From positions 496,001 through 560,000 of the forward strand of contig JAHLEZ010000034.1 of NCBI GenBank assembly GCA_020726505.1: a DNA stretch of 64,000 bases, written 5' to 3'. Shown in pieces: positions 45,601 to 58,367 of this stretch. The position numbers and the translations under genes are program-made. The notes under the pieces were generated by a model. It saw only the letters and a list, made by a program, of their open reading frames with translations, was not told the origin of the DNA and made no database searches. Numbering within the stretch: the first letter of the stretch is position 1; the number at the start of each line of letters is the position of its first letter. The DNA comes from Leptodontidium sp. MPI-SDFR-AT-0119. Lineage: Eukaryota; Ascomycota; Leotiomycetes; Helotiales; Leptodontidiaceae.

Positions 45601-46764
45601 GGTGCGGAAAAGCTAAGTAAAGACTATATATAAGTTAACGTAAGTATTACGAAAGAAGTTACTGTCTAGTAAGAAGAAAGTAAGTAAGTAAGGAAAGCTC
45701 TTTATTACGTTACTTCTACGACTAAATAATAGCGAAGTTAAAGGTGTTAAGCTTTAATAGCGCGCTGGAGTTAATAGTAAAGGCCAAGGTTATTGCCTTG
45801 AAGGTGCTAAATAGTAAAGAGACTTTTAAGGATACCTAGAGTCATAGTAACTAAAGTTATCGTTAAATAGAAGGAGATCTTGCCTTAGTAATATAAGAAA
45901 AGTAATAGTGAAGTCGATTTTGATATAAGCTTAATAGGGAAGTTTACTTTCTTTAGAAAATTAAAGTGAAAGAAAGTATAAGAGGTGTTATTTAATTAGT
46001 AAGAGAAGAAGTAAAGAAGTTAAAGTATATTAAAGTATTTTATAAAAGGAATAATATTAAGGAGAAGTTATTATACTTAGAAAGTTAAAGTTAAAAAGTT
46101 AATAAGGGAGAGTTAAATTTATAAAGGTAAGCTAGCGACACTAAGCGAGGGGATTGTTTACTTCTAAAGGCGACAGGTTAACTATCACGGGACTTCTTCT
46201 CCTTTATTAGGCTTCCTACTAATAACGTTGATTTATAGAGCTTTTGATTAGTAGAGTGTTTCTTTTGTATTAAGTCGCTTGAGGGCGAGTATGATTTTTG
46301 AAGAGGAGGACGAATGTAGTAGGGAAGGCTCTCGGTAGCTCCTTTATCACTTAACTAGATAAGCTCTTTCTATATAAAAGGGTTTAATACTTAAAGACAA
46401 CTCAAGAACTAAGAACTTTTTATAAATATTAACTAATATACTTTTTTCTCCTCCCCTTACTCGACTTTTTATGTTCTCTAGATATATATTATCTATAAAT
46501 AAGTAATATAATATATAACGAGTTCCGTACGAAGTTTATAATATATACGGCTACTAAGAAGATCTCACTTGCCCGCTAGTTCGACGACGTTTACGAGAAA
46601 GTCTCGGATAAGCTTAAGTACGATATCTAAACTAAGAAGTATAAATTCGCTAAAGACTATATAGCTCTCGACGAGTTCTTAGTTGTCTTAGACTACGAGT
46701 TACAAAACATCGCTACTAGACGAGCTAATAGACAAACTACTACCACTGCCTACGAGGGTCCCCG
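42630..46764. other. RIP-degraded retroelement island, left part
   Basis: From about 43090 the sequence is strongly AT-rich with stops in all frames. A purine-rich tract followed by TGTAGTAGGGAAGG near 46290-46320 looks like a polypurine tract and LTR start; a related AAGAACTAAGAACT stretch occurs at 44782 and 46403. No intact domain could be read. 46500-46760 reads like degraded Gypsy gag continuing past the inserted solo LTR. Confidence 0.5.
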
Positions 46765-47058
46765 TGTGAAAATAGGTGGGCCAATCAGAAGAGAGGAAGC
46801 GCAGTAGGTGAACACGTGATTAGAGACAAAGTAGATTGCTTGCTTGCTTGCTTGAGAAGAGCCATAAGGGCTCTTCGGTAGTTATATACATAATATTAGC
46901 TTCTCTAGAAGCTTCGACGACTACGTAGTTGATTACGTGGCTCTTACGGACTACGTAATCGAATACGAGAGTAATTTCCGAGCCGCGTAAGCAGTGGAGA
47001 TTACTTCGGCTGTTCTCCAGTGTAGAATCGGCACGAGTTACCGAAGTCAAATCCAACA
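46765..47058 (+). mobile_element. Solo LTR with 5-bp target duplication in a degraded Gypsy gag region
   Basis: A 294-bp insertion beginning TGTGAAAATAGG and ending AAATCCAACA, flanked by CCCCG on both sides (46760-46764 and 47059-47063). It is much less AT-rich than its surroundings and includes a TTGC microsatellite and several near-palindromic ACTACGTAGT/GATTACGTGG segments. Its low mutation load implies insertion after the host element was RIP'd. Confidence 0.85.
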
Positions 47059-50000
47059 CCCCGAGTCTCCTTTAATAATACTAACGACTCACGTAGTATC
47101 TTAAAGAAGGAAAGCTAGTGTGCGACTTCCCTTACGCCGGCTACTACGGTATAAAGACCCCTGACTTTAACTCTAAGACAGTCGTCAGATGTCTACTAAC
47201 GTACGCCCTTTCTTTCGCTTATCTTACGTCGACTTAAGTCCCTTATACCTCCCCTTACACCTAGAGACGTCTCTTTTGATATATATATATTTACTATAAT
47301 AAGACCGGCTATTAGGCTAGGAATTATCTTAAGCGCCGTAGAGACTAAGCTCTCGACAAGTCAATTTTTGAGTTAGTTATTAGTGAGGACTTAGAGACTA
47401 ACGAGTTATTAAAAAACTCTTAGGTCGTGGCAAAGACTTATACCTTAATATAAGCTATAACTTATAAAAGGACTTAATATTTAATTTCTGTGCTCTTATT
47501 AAAGGACGACAATTCTTAATTAGTATTAAACTAGGAAGGAATAAATTTTTTACTAAAACACTTATATATATTAATAGTAGAACTAATATTTTCAGTACTA
47601 TTAAAACCTCTCTTATATATTAACTTGTTAAGTAATTTAATATTTCTTTTATATCCCTCCCTTAACTAATCGACACAGCCGTCTTACTTACTTTAATAAT
47701 TAATCGCCGGCGAATTAACTTCCCCTCTTTAGTAATTAACTTAAGAAACACTAACGTCTTAATTAGTCGGAAGTTCCTCGAGTATTACGACTTAAAGTAG
47801 TCGTATATAAAGAACTGTAATCGACTAAAATAGCTATTAAATATACTAGTCTAGTCGTACTTTAACTAGCGAGTCTTTATTAACGTCAACTATTTTAATA
47901 AGTTAATCGTTAAGTCTCACTAACTTAATACAAAACGAAGGGATGCCCTTATAGACGTAAATGACTATCGCCGGAAGTATGTTAAGATTGTGGCACTTAA
48001 TAACTCCTCTAAGTTAAAGGTCCCTCCACGACCTACCGCTAGCGTCTCGCCGACTCGACCCTTGAGCTTTACTAGAGAAGTTAAGGAGCGCCTCCGAGTT
48101 ATAAAGGATTAATTAAACCCGTCGACATCCCGTGATCTAAGATTACTACTAAAAGCCCGTAAAGTCCCTCTAACGAATTACTAACTAAAGGCGCTTACGA
48201 CAGAGATCTTCCTTATATCGGCAGCGGCGATGTCTATAACGTACCTTCGACTTAAGAGAGCTAAGAAAAATAAAGTAGAAACCTTCGTGATATTAATACA
48301 TGAGATCGACTAAGAACTGACTCGTCGCCGGCGAGAGGCCTTAAACTAATTAATCGTCGAGCTCGTATTAATAAATAGAGACTTGACCTTAAAAGAGGCC
48401 CTAGAAGTAAAGTACGCGTAAGATAACGAATTAGTAAATAAGAAGCTCCTGGTGGAGTATTAAAAGTATACTACTCTCTTCTCTTGGCGAGCCTCTAACG
48501 AGTTACTAGTACATCGCCAAGGCGTAAACTACTAGATTAAACTTACTAAGGAAAACGACTTGTCTTTTAAACCTCTCCGGCGTATAACTAAAGAACAGCT
48601 ATTAAAGACTAAGTAATATATTATTAATAACTTATATAAAAGTTTTATTAAGCCCTCTAGTGTATTATATATAGCCCTTATTCTTTTTACTAAGAAAGCT
48701 AATAATAGTCTCTAGCTATGCGTCAACTATTAGAAGCTAAATGCCTTATTAAAGAAGGACCTGTACTTAATCCCCCTAATTAATAAGATAATAGTACGTA
48801 TTTATAAGGCAAAGGTTTTTATAAAGCTCGATATTTAGTAAGCTTTTTACCGCATTTATATGTCCCCCGAGAGTAAAGACTATACGACCTTTTATACTTA
48901 ATATAATACGTATAAGTATAAAGTCCTTCCCTTTAACTTTATAAATAGTCTAGTGACTTTCTAGTGATTTATTAATAATATCTTTATAGAGTACCTCGAC
49001 GACTTCTACGCGGCTTATATAAACGACATCCTTATATATTCGTCAACTCCCGAGGAGCACGAGGTCTATATTAAGAAAGTAATAATAATATTATAAGTAC
49101 GTAGACACTAGGCCGACATTAATAAGTCTAAGTTTAATATATAAAAGACAAGGTTCTTAGGATTTATTATTAAAGTTAATAGCGTAGAAGTTAACTTAGA
49201 GAAGATTAGTATAATTAAGGACTAATAATACGCCGACAATATTACGAGTATATAAAGTTATCTTAGCTTTTATAACTTTTACCGCCGGTTTATTAAGGAC
49301 TATAATCGCATCGCACGACCCCTTACAATACTCACTAAAAAGGACGTTCCCTTTATCTTCGATAACGCCTATAAAAACGCGTGGGAAACTCTTTAGGAGG
49401 CCCTCTAGTTTACGCTAGTTCTTCGCTATTACGACCTTATTAAGTAAATACAGTTAAAGACTGACTCTTCTAATAAAGTTATTACTAAGATTCTATCTTA
49501 ACTTTAAGAGGACAATACTTTTTACCTTGTAAAATACTTTTTTAAGACTATAATAAACCCTAAGCTTAACTACTTAATTTATAATAAAGAGATACTAGCG
49601 ATTTTATAATCCTTTAAGTAATATCGCCTAAAGCTCTTAAGTGCCTAGAAAAATGTCCTTATTTATATAGACTACTAAGCCTTAAAGTACTTCATAATTA
49701 CTAAGGACTTTACGACTAAGTAAACTTAATAAGCTAAGTTCTTTATAGACTTCTATTTCACGATTATATATTATACTAAGACGACTAATACATTAGCGGA
49801 TACTTTGTCTCGACAAGATTAAGACCTCACGGCTATAGAGGCACGTAAGCAGGCTATTCGTCGTCAATAGTTAATCCCGACTAACAAAATCGACCCTTTA
49901 ATCACTACTGACCTCTAATTAACTACTGTCGACTCACTATAGCCCTCGCGACTTCCTTATTTAATAACAAAGGCGTAGGACGTAATACTTCTAAGGCGCC

Positions 50001-51874
50001 TACGCCCCCTGCCCGAGCCTCCCTTACTAGGGTCAATAAATACACGTACTTTCTCTCTAAGAGCACCTCTATAATAGCGGCAACAGACTTGCTAGGACTC
50101 TTTTAGAGTGCTTAGTGGGGAAACCCCTGATTTAATATAACTAGACTCGTGTGTAACTGTGGCTCTAATAGTGTCCCTAGCACCTCTCGAAGCGGAGTAA
50201 GTTCTAGAACAATATACTGTGCTAATCGACTTAGAGGCACCTGCCGCGAAGGAGCTAGACCTTAACTTTATAATAGCCTATAACATCACAAAATACGATA
50301 TTATTAATTAAGTATTCTTAGCTAATAAGTCTTCGCCTTCGTTAGAGCCTCTTTAATAAAAAGCTAAAGAATAGTCGCTAGACTACGAGCTAGTAAACGA
50401 CAAGTTACTTTTCTAAGGCCGCCTAAAAGTGCCCTTAGAACCGCCAGAGCTCCGCACGACACTTATTTATTATATATATTCTTAACCTTTAATAGTACAC
50501 GCGGGGATTAGAAAGATGAAGGTATTACTAAGTCGCAAATACTATTAAAATGGCCTTACTATAGACGTAGCTCGTTATATTACGAACTATAGTTACTCTC
50601 GACAAAAGGCCCGTAAAGATAAGACCCCTAGTTTCTTACATCCCCTACTAATCCCCGCTCGGCCGTACTAGCACTTCACAATAAGTTTCACAAAGCTACT
50701 ACTAGACTAACACGGGTATAACTTCGTTATAGTTATCGTAGACTACTTGTCTAAGAAACCGGTCTCGATAGCTTATAACGACATAATTATTACTAAAAGT
50801 ATAATTACTCTCTTCCTCGTCTATTAGACTCGTTATTTCGGCATGCCGGAGTCTATCTTCTCAGACTAAGGCCCCTAATTCGTCTCTACCTTCTAGAAAG
50901 AGTATTACCGGATCTTAAGTACTAAGGTTAAGTTAACGACGGCGTATAACTCAAACGTAGACGACTAGACAGAAGTAACGAACTAATATATTAAATAACG
51001 ACTTCGCCCCTTCTACTATTACTACTAAAACAATTAAAGTGACCTCCTGCCTATTATAAACATTACATAACTCACTTTACCTCACGACTCTCTTAGTAAC
51101 TTAACTCCTTTTTAATTACTTAATAGCGTGGAACTAAGAACCTCTTAGGACCTAATAAACCTAAAACTACCGGCTATAGTAATAAAGAAACTCAACTGCG
51201 AAGAGGCCTTACAAGTGGCCTCACATATAAAGGAAGTTATAAAAGTGGCATAGTTATTACTAAAGGCCTAATAAAAGAAAATAAAACGGTTAGTCAATCG
51301 CAGTCGACGTGCTATTGACTAAGACGTTAGCGACTTAGTACTAGTCGACACTTAGAACTAAAATGTCGACCGACCTTCGAAGAAGCTCTCTAACAAGTAG
51401 TATAGCCTAATTAAAGTACTTGCTAAAGAAGGAGAGAATTAAAGAGTAAAGCTCCTAGAAGACTAGTCAATTTACCTTATCTTCTACTCGCACTCGCTTC
51501 ACAAGTACGTCGATAACCCCTTGCCGGGACAAACTAAAGCTACGCCGGCACTTATTTAGTTATTACTTAAGTAAGATAAGCAGGAAATTAAGGGCATCCT
51601 TGGCTCTAAGGTCATATAAAATAAGCTATTCTATTATATTAAGTGGCTAAGCGCCGACAAAGACTTAAAGTAGTACTTATACTTAGATACTATAATAACT
51701 TTATATATAATTAAATAGTTCTACTTAAAGTATCTTAATACTAAGGGCCCGCCGAGAGCTCTCCTTAAATAGTTAAAGGCTTATAACGTTAGTATCGACG
51801 ATTATAATAACTTAAAAAACAATACAATTATAGTTACAACTACGCGAACGCAATTTTTTAAGAGGGGAAGGTAA

Positions 51875-52176
51875 TATTACGACTTATAATACGCCTCGTA
51901 TTCTAACTGACATAGGCTCGTAGTATCGCTGGCTATGCGACGGCGCTAAGCCTAATAAGGAAGACTAGGTGGCGAGCCTGCGATATATTAACGTAAATGG
52001 CACTCGACTACGCTAGGCCCCATTAGGAGGGTCCTTTATGTATTTATACTCGAGCCCTCCCTTACGAAGAGCTCTCTTTTCCTCCTTGTCTTTTCTTCTC
52101 GATTCTGAGCGTAGCATTAGGCCCAAATATAAAGCTAGAGTCTACTCGCCGTATTAACCTCTTGCCAGCCGTAACA
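51875..52176 (+). repeat. 3' LTR of the chromodomain Gypsy element
   Basis: Starts TATTACGAC (from TGTTACGAC by a RIP-type transition), ends CCAGCCGTAACA and is preceded by a purine-rich tract. It contains a TATA-like TATTTATACTCGAGCC. The first roughly 200 bp match 58566-58368 on the opposite strand, so the same LTR family occurs twice in the window in inverted orientation. Confidence 0.78.
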
Positions 52177-52761
52177 AAACTCACACTCTTCACGACTTGA
52201 TTATTTAACAAATATATACTACAATCTATTCTAAGAAGTTATAAGTGTAGACATCTTTACAAGACTATTATATTTTGTACTAAAAGTTTTGTTATATAGT
52301 CCAATGCTAGCGTGTAATGTCTTAATTATCGATTTCGCTAACAATTTCCTGGTGGTAATACTGCAACGCAACGTTACATGAAGATATTTATATTTTAAAT
52401 TGTACAATTCATTGAGCCTAACTCTCAGACTTCGAAGCTGCAAGTTTAATTGATTTTATAAAGGTGTTTTTATAGAATAGAAGAGTACTGTCGGTGATTT
52501 TAGTGAGGATTTGGGTACTTTTGGCCCGTGCGCACGGAATCCTGACGGCCCCTGTTGATCCCAGTCAAGCAGCTTACTAATAACTTTGTAAGCAAAGGCA
52601 CATAAAATTTTGCAAGTCTGCCCAGCTCGCTTATCCCTACTAGCGCTGGCCATATCTCGGCGGAACCCTTGGGGGTGTGGCCCTTCGATCGCTGACCAAT
52701 GCTGACTATAAAGTTTTCAGTGGCTTGTCCAAAGGTTTATGTAACTATTTGATTCATTGCG
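52177..52761. other. Flank between Gypsy element and transcription-factor-like gene
   Basis: Changes from AT-rich to normal composition at about 52450. Probable promoter of the next gene in the last 200 bp. No gene seen. Confidence 0.45.
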
Positions 52762-54168
52762 ATGCAGCGAAGTTCGTCTGGCAGAGGTGGGAATCAAAGA
52801 TCGCATTGTCGCGAGCATGATGCCGACGCCGAGCCTCCTACGGTTAATATTGTAATCCCCCGGACGCCATCCTCAAAAGCTATCGCACCATACACATGCA
52901 GATCTGATGCCGAAGATGCGTCACTCCAACTGCTCATAAATCATTGTAAGAACACTACACCGCCATCCTTGGTATATGTTGCTCAGAACCAGACGTCACA
53001 TTCATCACCCAGAAAACTGTCACCTCTCCAGGGCCCCGCCGAGAATGGTTCCCTTTTGCAGTCCGCGAGAGCGCCTTCTTCCACGCTATGATGGCCGGCA
53101 CGGCCTCTCACTTGGCTTATATGCGAAACGAATCGGGTGATAATGCTGAGTATTTCTACCATCGAGGCGCCGCAATCAGCCTAGTCAATAGGGGAATCGC
53201 CAGCGGCAAAGCTGCTACAGAAGGCATCATTGCTACTGTAGCAGCTTTTACGCAGCAGGAAGTAAGTTTCATGCCAATTACATGCCTTGTCTAATCGCGA
53301 AATAGTCACTTGCCGCCCAGGTAAAGAGCGTACGGCTCCATCTGAATGGAATGGTACAGCTTATCGGGCTTGCCGGGGGCCTCATGTCTCCAATCCTTCG
53401 CCCAAAGACGCGCAGGCGAGTCCTACAGTAAAGTGCCCGAGACAAAATGTAATCTTTATCTTTCGGCTCATACGTCTCAGATCCGATCTATCAGCAGCTA
53501 TTGTGCTCATGCAACCGCCTCGGCTGCAACCGACACTGCTCGACCCAGACGTCTCAGCCTACTTCGGGCCGCCATCCTATTGCACCATCCGCCACGCAAG
53601 GACTCTCGGCACGTGCCTTACCAACTTCACAGCATCACAGGAGCTGTCCGAGGTAGCAGTGAACATCTACTGGGGACTTCGGAACATCAGTGCATCTTTG
53701 GAAGCCATCCAAGCGGGGACGGAAGTAGCGGATGCCGTTGAAGAGTGTGTGCAATTCTCAGACCGCGTAGAGGTCCTAGAACGGGCGACTCACACGTTCT
53801 GGTACTGCGATGCCGAGGACTCCACCAGCTCGATCTTTCGGCTCTTCGGTTGGGCGAGCCTTATCCACATCTACACTGTTTTACGGGAACTGCCAGCCGA
53901 GCTGCGGATCATGAAGCTCGTCGCAACGAGAATCAAGGCAGAGATGGAGAAATGCTTAAATCTTAACGTCCTCTTGGCAACATTCAAGGATCTAATGCTC
54001 TGGATTATTTTTCTGGGCGGGCGAGTATCGGACGTGAGCTATAAGCCGTTCTTTGCTCGACAGGCTGCGAAGATTTTGTTGATCATCAATATAACAGAGG
54101 ATCAGGCGGATATATTGCAGGCATCCCAGAGGTTTCTTTGGCCCGAGAGGAGTGTATTGAAATGTTAA
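52762..54168 (+). CDS. Fungal-specific transcription factor domain (Fungal_trans_2-like) protein without zinc cluster
   Basis: Four exons inferred: 52762-52945, 52993-53261, 53306-53427 and 53481-54168, giving 420 residues with the total divisible by three. Introns are 44-53 bp. The N-terminal 60 residues are hydrophilic and contain no Cys6 zinc cluster. The middle domain has REWFPFAVRESAFFHAMMAG, HLAYMRNES, YFYHRGAAISLVNRG and LHLNGMVQLIGLAGGL, the pattern of the fungal transcription-factor regulatory domain (PF11951-like). Helical sequence continues to the C-terminus (LATFKDLMLWIIFLGGRVSD; ILQASQRFLWPE). Proteins with this domain but no zinc cluster are common in fungi and their function is usually unknown. 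The frame is intact although the gene sits between two RIP'd retroelement islands. Confidence 0.78.
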
Positions 54169-54800
54169 GGCCGGTTGTGGCATTCAACGACCAGTGTCTT
54201 ACTTAGCATAGCAGCCATCTTCACTACAGTACTTCAAGCCCCAGGACTCACATTCTGATTATATCTCATCTACCGCACACATGAATGTCCCCCTATCCAA
54301 GCCCGTGTGTTGTAAGGATCCAACAGAGATGATTCAAGTCGGGCCATTTCGTGACTTGCACGCCTATAGTTATTATTATCTCCGCAAATCTTCATATTAT
54401 AACGAGGCTCGGCGACCGAAGACGATTTATGAAAAGAGACGAATATGTGCTGGTCCAGAACAGGGTTTCAGCAACTGAGGGTGTTGGGTTCAATTTTGGT
54501 CACATGTTGATCACCTGATTTGGGACCAAGCAAGGGAATGCCCGCTAGGGTAACTCATAAGCGAACAGGTATAATAGACATGAATGCATAGGGGCCCACC
54601 TTTATTCATTAGGCATAATCGAACACAACGTGTTTTGACTTCCTTTATTCGATCGCTTTAAGTGATTGGAATAGCAGAGCAATACCGACACAGATCAGTG
54701 CATTGCACTGCTGTAAACACACTTATGTGTGCGCTCGCAGATCAAAAGCTCATACTAAGTCGGCAGAACCTCTAAGAGTAAACACTCTACTACTACAATA
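54169..54800. other. 3' flank of the transcription-factor-like gene
   Basis: Normal composition becoming AT-rich. A small open frame at 54281-54478 has no recognisable motif. No gene called. Confidence 0.4.
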
Positions 54801-54802
54801 GA

Positions 54803-55072
54803 TTTTTACGTAGCGGAACGTGGGTTAGTTATATTAAATCAGAATTGTGACGGCAGTACAATCTTTACGTACTTAAGACTCGGTCAAGTTATATTATATT
54901 TAGGACTATGAAAGCAGTGTAATTTATACGCAATCAAGACTCGATCTAGTAGTATTAAATCAAATCTGTATAAGGAACAACGGGAAAAGCAGCATCTCAC
55001 AATCCCTCCCTCTTCAGCGACGTTTTTTACGCAATCAAGACTCGGTTTGGCGGTATCGAATTACAGTGACCC
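54803..55072 (+). repeat. 60-bp degenerate tandem repeat, three contiguous units plus a displaced fourth
   Basis: Units start at about 54803, 54863 and 54923 at exactly 60-bp spacing. Each begins TTTACG, continues with a CAATCAAGACTCGGTC-type core (eroded in the first unit) and GTATTAAATCA, and ends with a CAGTACAAT-type tail. A further copy of the core (TTTTACGCAATCAAGACTCGG) lies at about 55024 after extra sequence. Divergence between units includes many transitions. Confidence 0.7.
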
Positions 55073-55181
55073 GTTTTAAATATTAGGCGAAACACGTAAA
55101 AGCGCGACTTTTCGCGAACCGCGTTTTATTTTTTTATTATTTTTAATATATAATTATACTAGTAATACGTATTCTTTTACG

Positions 55182-55219
55182 CGATACCGATGGTAATAAA
55201 CGATACCGATGGTAATAAA
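55182..55219. repeat. Perfect 19-bp tandem duplication
   Basis: CGATACCGATGGTAATAAA occurs twice back to back, followed by a further CGAT start. Simple observation; no known function. Confidence 0.85.
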
Positions 55220-55229
55220 CGATTTAAGA

Positions 55230-56990
55230 GTAAAGAGCTTACTTTTTATTAAAAAGGAAGAATCGTAGGAAAGAGAGAAAAAGTGCAACCCTCTGGAAGC
55301 TCTTATAAAGATTATAATATAACTACCTCGCTTAAAGCTCGCTTATAAAACCTATTCTAGGCCTAATCAGCCGGAAATAGCTTAAAACAAGCCACATACG
55401 TCTAATACAAAGCTCTGACGTCCACAGGTTACAGCCACGGAATCCAAGGCTTCTGATACACGGCTTTCCTAGGCTAAAACAGTGGTTGTACGAAGCTCCG
55501 GGCTCTGCGTCTCAAACTACCGGAAAGCAACTGTATTTGGTAAAGACTCGTTTGAGCCCGTTTGAGCTTACATTTACCTAATTTGGCTACCTAAGCGAAT
55601 ACACACGTGATAAGCTAGAGTAGTTATATAGACCTAGAAATCCCCTTTACAATAGAATCATCATTCACACCATCATTCTCTATTTTACATATAATACAAG
55701 TAGCTAATCTCGTATATTATCCGTTTAACTAAGATAACTTATAAATTCCTTTTATTTAAGAGTCTAACTTAACTGGCTAAAGTCTATTAGCGTCTTTATT
55801 AAGGAGACGGCGCTAGCCTCTCTTGTACCGGTTAGTTAATCGTGTTATTATTAATAATCGTTAAACTTAACCTCCTTAGTTTCTTAGTTTATATTAAGGT
55901 TATAGCTACTTAGCTACTAAGTTCTTAATACTATATCGTGTCTTCTGATATTAACAAAGTCAAAGTAAATAGTTTCTTTGTGGTTTTATATAGTTATTAC
56001 TATTCCCTAGGTCTTTTCTTAGACTTAGCCGTCTTAGTTAGCCTCCTTACCGCTTAATAAGTTTAAGCAGTAAGGGCGGTAATAGCGCAGGGTTAAAATG
56101 TTATGTTTTTTAATAAAGTTGGGATTTATAAAGCGTCTTATAGCTCTTAAATCTATTAGTGCCTTTATCTCGATACCGGCCACCTTAATAAATATAATTA
56201 GCTAATTATTTTCTCCCGTAGCTACTAATTCCGGGTAAAGTGGCGGTACGTTTAGAATGTATTATTATTCTTTAATAATCCTCCCTATAGTTTTGTTTAA
56301 TTACTTCCTTATGCCGTGTTTGGAGTCGTAGCTAACTAAGGTATAAGGCGTGTCCTCCTTGAAGTCAACCTTTCCTTAAATAAGATCTTCCCTTATCTAT
56401 TAGTTACAGCGATTCTCGAACAGTCCTAGCCTTCTTTACTAAAAGCGTAACCCTTGTAACTTAGCTTCTCTAACTATAGCCTAAGTTTACTTGACTTCGA
56501 GATAATCGTCTAGCCTTCTATATTTTAGGGGTTCCTTTGGCGGTACTAAGTTGGCCGTGTAACGCCTTAAGCGTTCGTATACATCTCCCGTGTTTTCCTA
56601 GAATATTATTGTGGTAGTATCTCGGTAGACTACGACACACAATAATCCTCGGGTTAATACGTCGTGAGTGCAGTGGATTTCTATAAAATCGGGTTTTAGA
56701 CCTACGTATATTTAAATCCGTTATTTACTATAGTGGCTTTAGATTGTCTAGATTTCGAGGTAGGCGGGCAGCTCGTCGTGAGTGTTACTTAGTTGGCTAT
56801 TAATGCTTTTAGCCGGGCTTTCGGGTCAAGCTTCTATAACCTCTACTTGGCTCTCTTGCTGTAAGTCCAATGACTCTACTCCTTGTATCCGTAAGTCGTT
56901 TATAGATTTAAGGAAAACCTCGTCGACTTACTCCTCTTTAGTGTCTTCGCGTTTTAATACTATTACTTCGTAGTGCTCTAGCCTCTGTTT
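55230..56990 (-). mobile_element. Degraded pol region of the minus-strand Gypsy element, poorly resolved
   Basis: AT-rich RIP'd sequence downstream (on the minus strand) of a recognisable gag. Fragments such as KEDTPYTLVSYDSKHGIRK near 56.35 kb read like retroelement protein but I could not place protease or reverse transcriptase motifs with confidence. 55.25-55.65 kb is less degraded and could be a separate LTR-like insertion (contains TATCACGTGTGT on the minus strand). Confidence 0.45.
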
Positions 56991-57941
56991 TACTAACACG
57001 AACTCTTTCCGGTTTTTCTGTCTAGGTCTTCCCTCTCGTTTCTTCTAAGAGCAATCCTGGGCGAGATGTCCGCTTTTATTATATGTATAATATAGTCTTT
57101 TCTCTTGTCGCTTTTACTTTTTAGTCTATTTAGTCCCCTTCCGTTCCGCTCCGTCGATCTCTATAAGGTCATAGTAATTCTGTTTATTATTAAGGTTCTA
57201 CGGGTAATTTTAAGATCTCTTCCTTTGCGACTAAGGTTACTAAGGTCGCCTAAACTAAGTTAATGCAAAATACCCTTTTCGCTCTTACTAACGTTCTTAA
57301 ATGCGGTTGTCGATCTCGATCGAGTTTTTAATTAGCCCGTCTAAGGTAGTAGTCTTTGGCATTCGGGAGAGCTTATCTTTAATATAGTCCTTGAGGTCCT
57401 TATAATATTAGGCTCTTAACCCTCTATTAGTCTATTCCAAACGTAGAGCGTAACGGTTAAATTCCGCGATATACTCGTGGATAGTTCCCTGTTAGTATAG
57501 GCTAAGTAAGTACTTCTCTGCCTGCTTAGTCTCGTCGGGGTCCTTAAATACCCCTTTAATTATAGTAGTAAACCTCGTAACGGTCCTAAAAATGACCTTA
57601 CTTTTTTCGACTATTATAGTAGAACAGTTTCTGGCAATATTATTTAGGAGGTAGTCGGTTAGTGCTAGTTCGATCTAGTAGGCGGCCGTGTCTCGTAAGA
57701 AGGAGGCAATCTATAGGACTTTCCGGGGTTCGACATTAAACTTGTCGTTATTAAAGGCGAAGTATATATTATACTAGAAGATAAACTGCTTGAGTTTAGT
57801 TCGCTGTCCGTGGTAGGTATTAGGTATCTAGACCTTAAGTGCCCCGGGCTTAGTGACGTCTTTGTTGTTCTTAGTGCCGGTTTTTACTTTATTACCTTTT
57901 CCCTTCACGGATCCTCTAGACGTGGTTTCCTTAGGGGCCAT
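56990..57941 (-). pseudogene. Gypsy gag remnant with CCHC zinc knuckle
   Basis: Minus-strand frame from ATG 57941 (MAPKETTSRGSVKGKGNK). The gag core is readable: FIFQYNIYFAFNNDKF, then FLRDTAAYWIELALTDYL, FKDPDETKQAEKYLLSLYQQ and TIHEYIAEFNRYALRLEWN. It ends with a zinc-knuckle remnant YYTYNKSGHLAQDC, in which the first Cys has become Tyr, and a basic tail. Stops appear at former Gln/Trp codons. Gag forms the retroelement capsid-like particle; the knuckle binds RNA. The gene is inactive. Confidence 0.78.
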
Positions 57942-58367
57942 CTTGTCGAGTAATAATACTTTAAGTGAGGTACTTAAAGTGTAACGTTACTAGGTTCTAA
58001 TTAGTACGCGGCGTACTAGCTCCGTCAGTTAGTATTAACTATAAAATAAAGTCACAAGAGTCAGGTTCTTAATAAGAATTAAGACGTTATAAGTAGTAGT
58101 AAACTTAAAGGTACTTGTTATAATAATTTAAGCACGAAGCTCTACTACTAAGGAAACTACTATACTTATATAAAACTCCGATTTTAACTAGATCTCTTAA
58201 GAGCTTACGGCCCTAAGGTCCTAGGAGCCCTAAATCTTAAAGCTCTAAAAGCTCTATGTTATTACGTGGCCCTTAGTCTTATAATTTTGTCCTTGTCTTG
58301 GCTTCTTTATGTAGCAAGGCTGCCGAGCCTCAGGGCCAAGACACACGTGATCCTGCAGATCGTGACA
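57942..58367 (-). repeat. 5' LTR and leader of the minus-strand Gypsy element
   Basis: Read on the minus strand it starts TGTCACGATCTGCAGGATC immediately inside a truncated LTR of another family, and runs into the gag ATG at 57941. The exact LTR end is unclear; TAATAACA near 58257 or a position near 58020 are candidates. Confidence 0.55.

Larger units (their letters stand above)
46490..52176 (+). mobile_element. RIP-degraded chromodomain Gypsy retrotransposon (chromovirus)
   Basis: Plus-strand element, dead by stops at former Gln/Trp codons but with a readable domain order. Gag-like sequence lies at 46.5-47.3 kb and a protease-like region at 47.5-48.0 kb. Reverse transcriptase runs from about 48.65 kb, with KVFIKLDI, AFYRI and YINDILIYS (degenerate YxDD, about 49.02 kb). 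RNase H follows (LKTDSSNK, about 49.46 kb), then integrase (VDYLSKK near 50.74 kb; GPQFVSTFWKEYY near 50.87 kb). A C-terminal chromodomain sits at about 51.63-51.79 kb (KWLSADKDL followed by TKGPPRALLK). A purine-rich tract precedes the 3' LTR at 51875-52176. No matching 5' LTR is visible. Chromodomains direct integration to heterochromatin in this clade. Confidence 0.82.

Noticed and set aside
55182..55219. Two 19-bp repeats considered as the start of a CRISPR-like array
   Set aside because: The copies are directly adjacent with no spacers and the genome is fungal.
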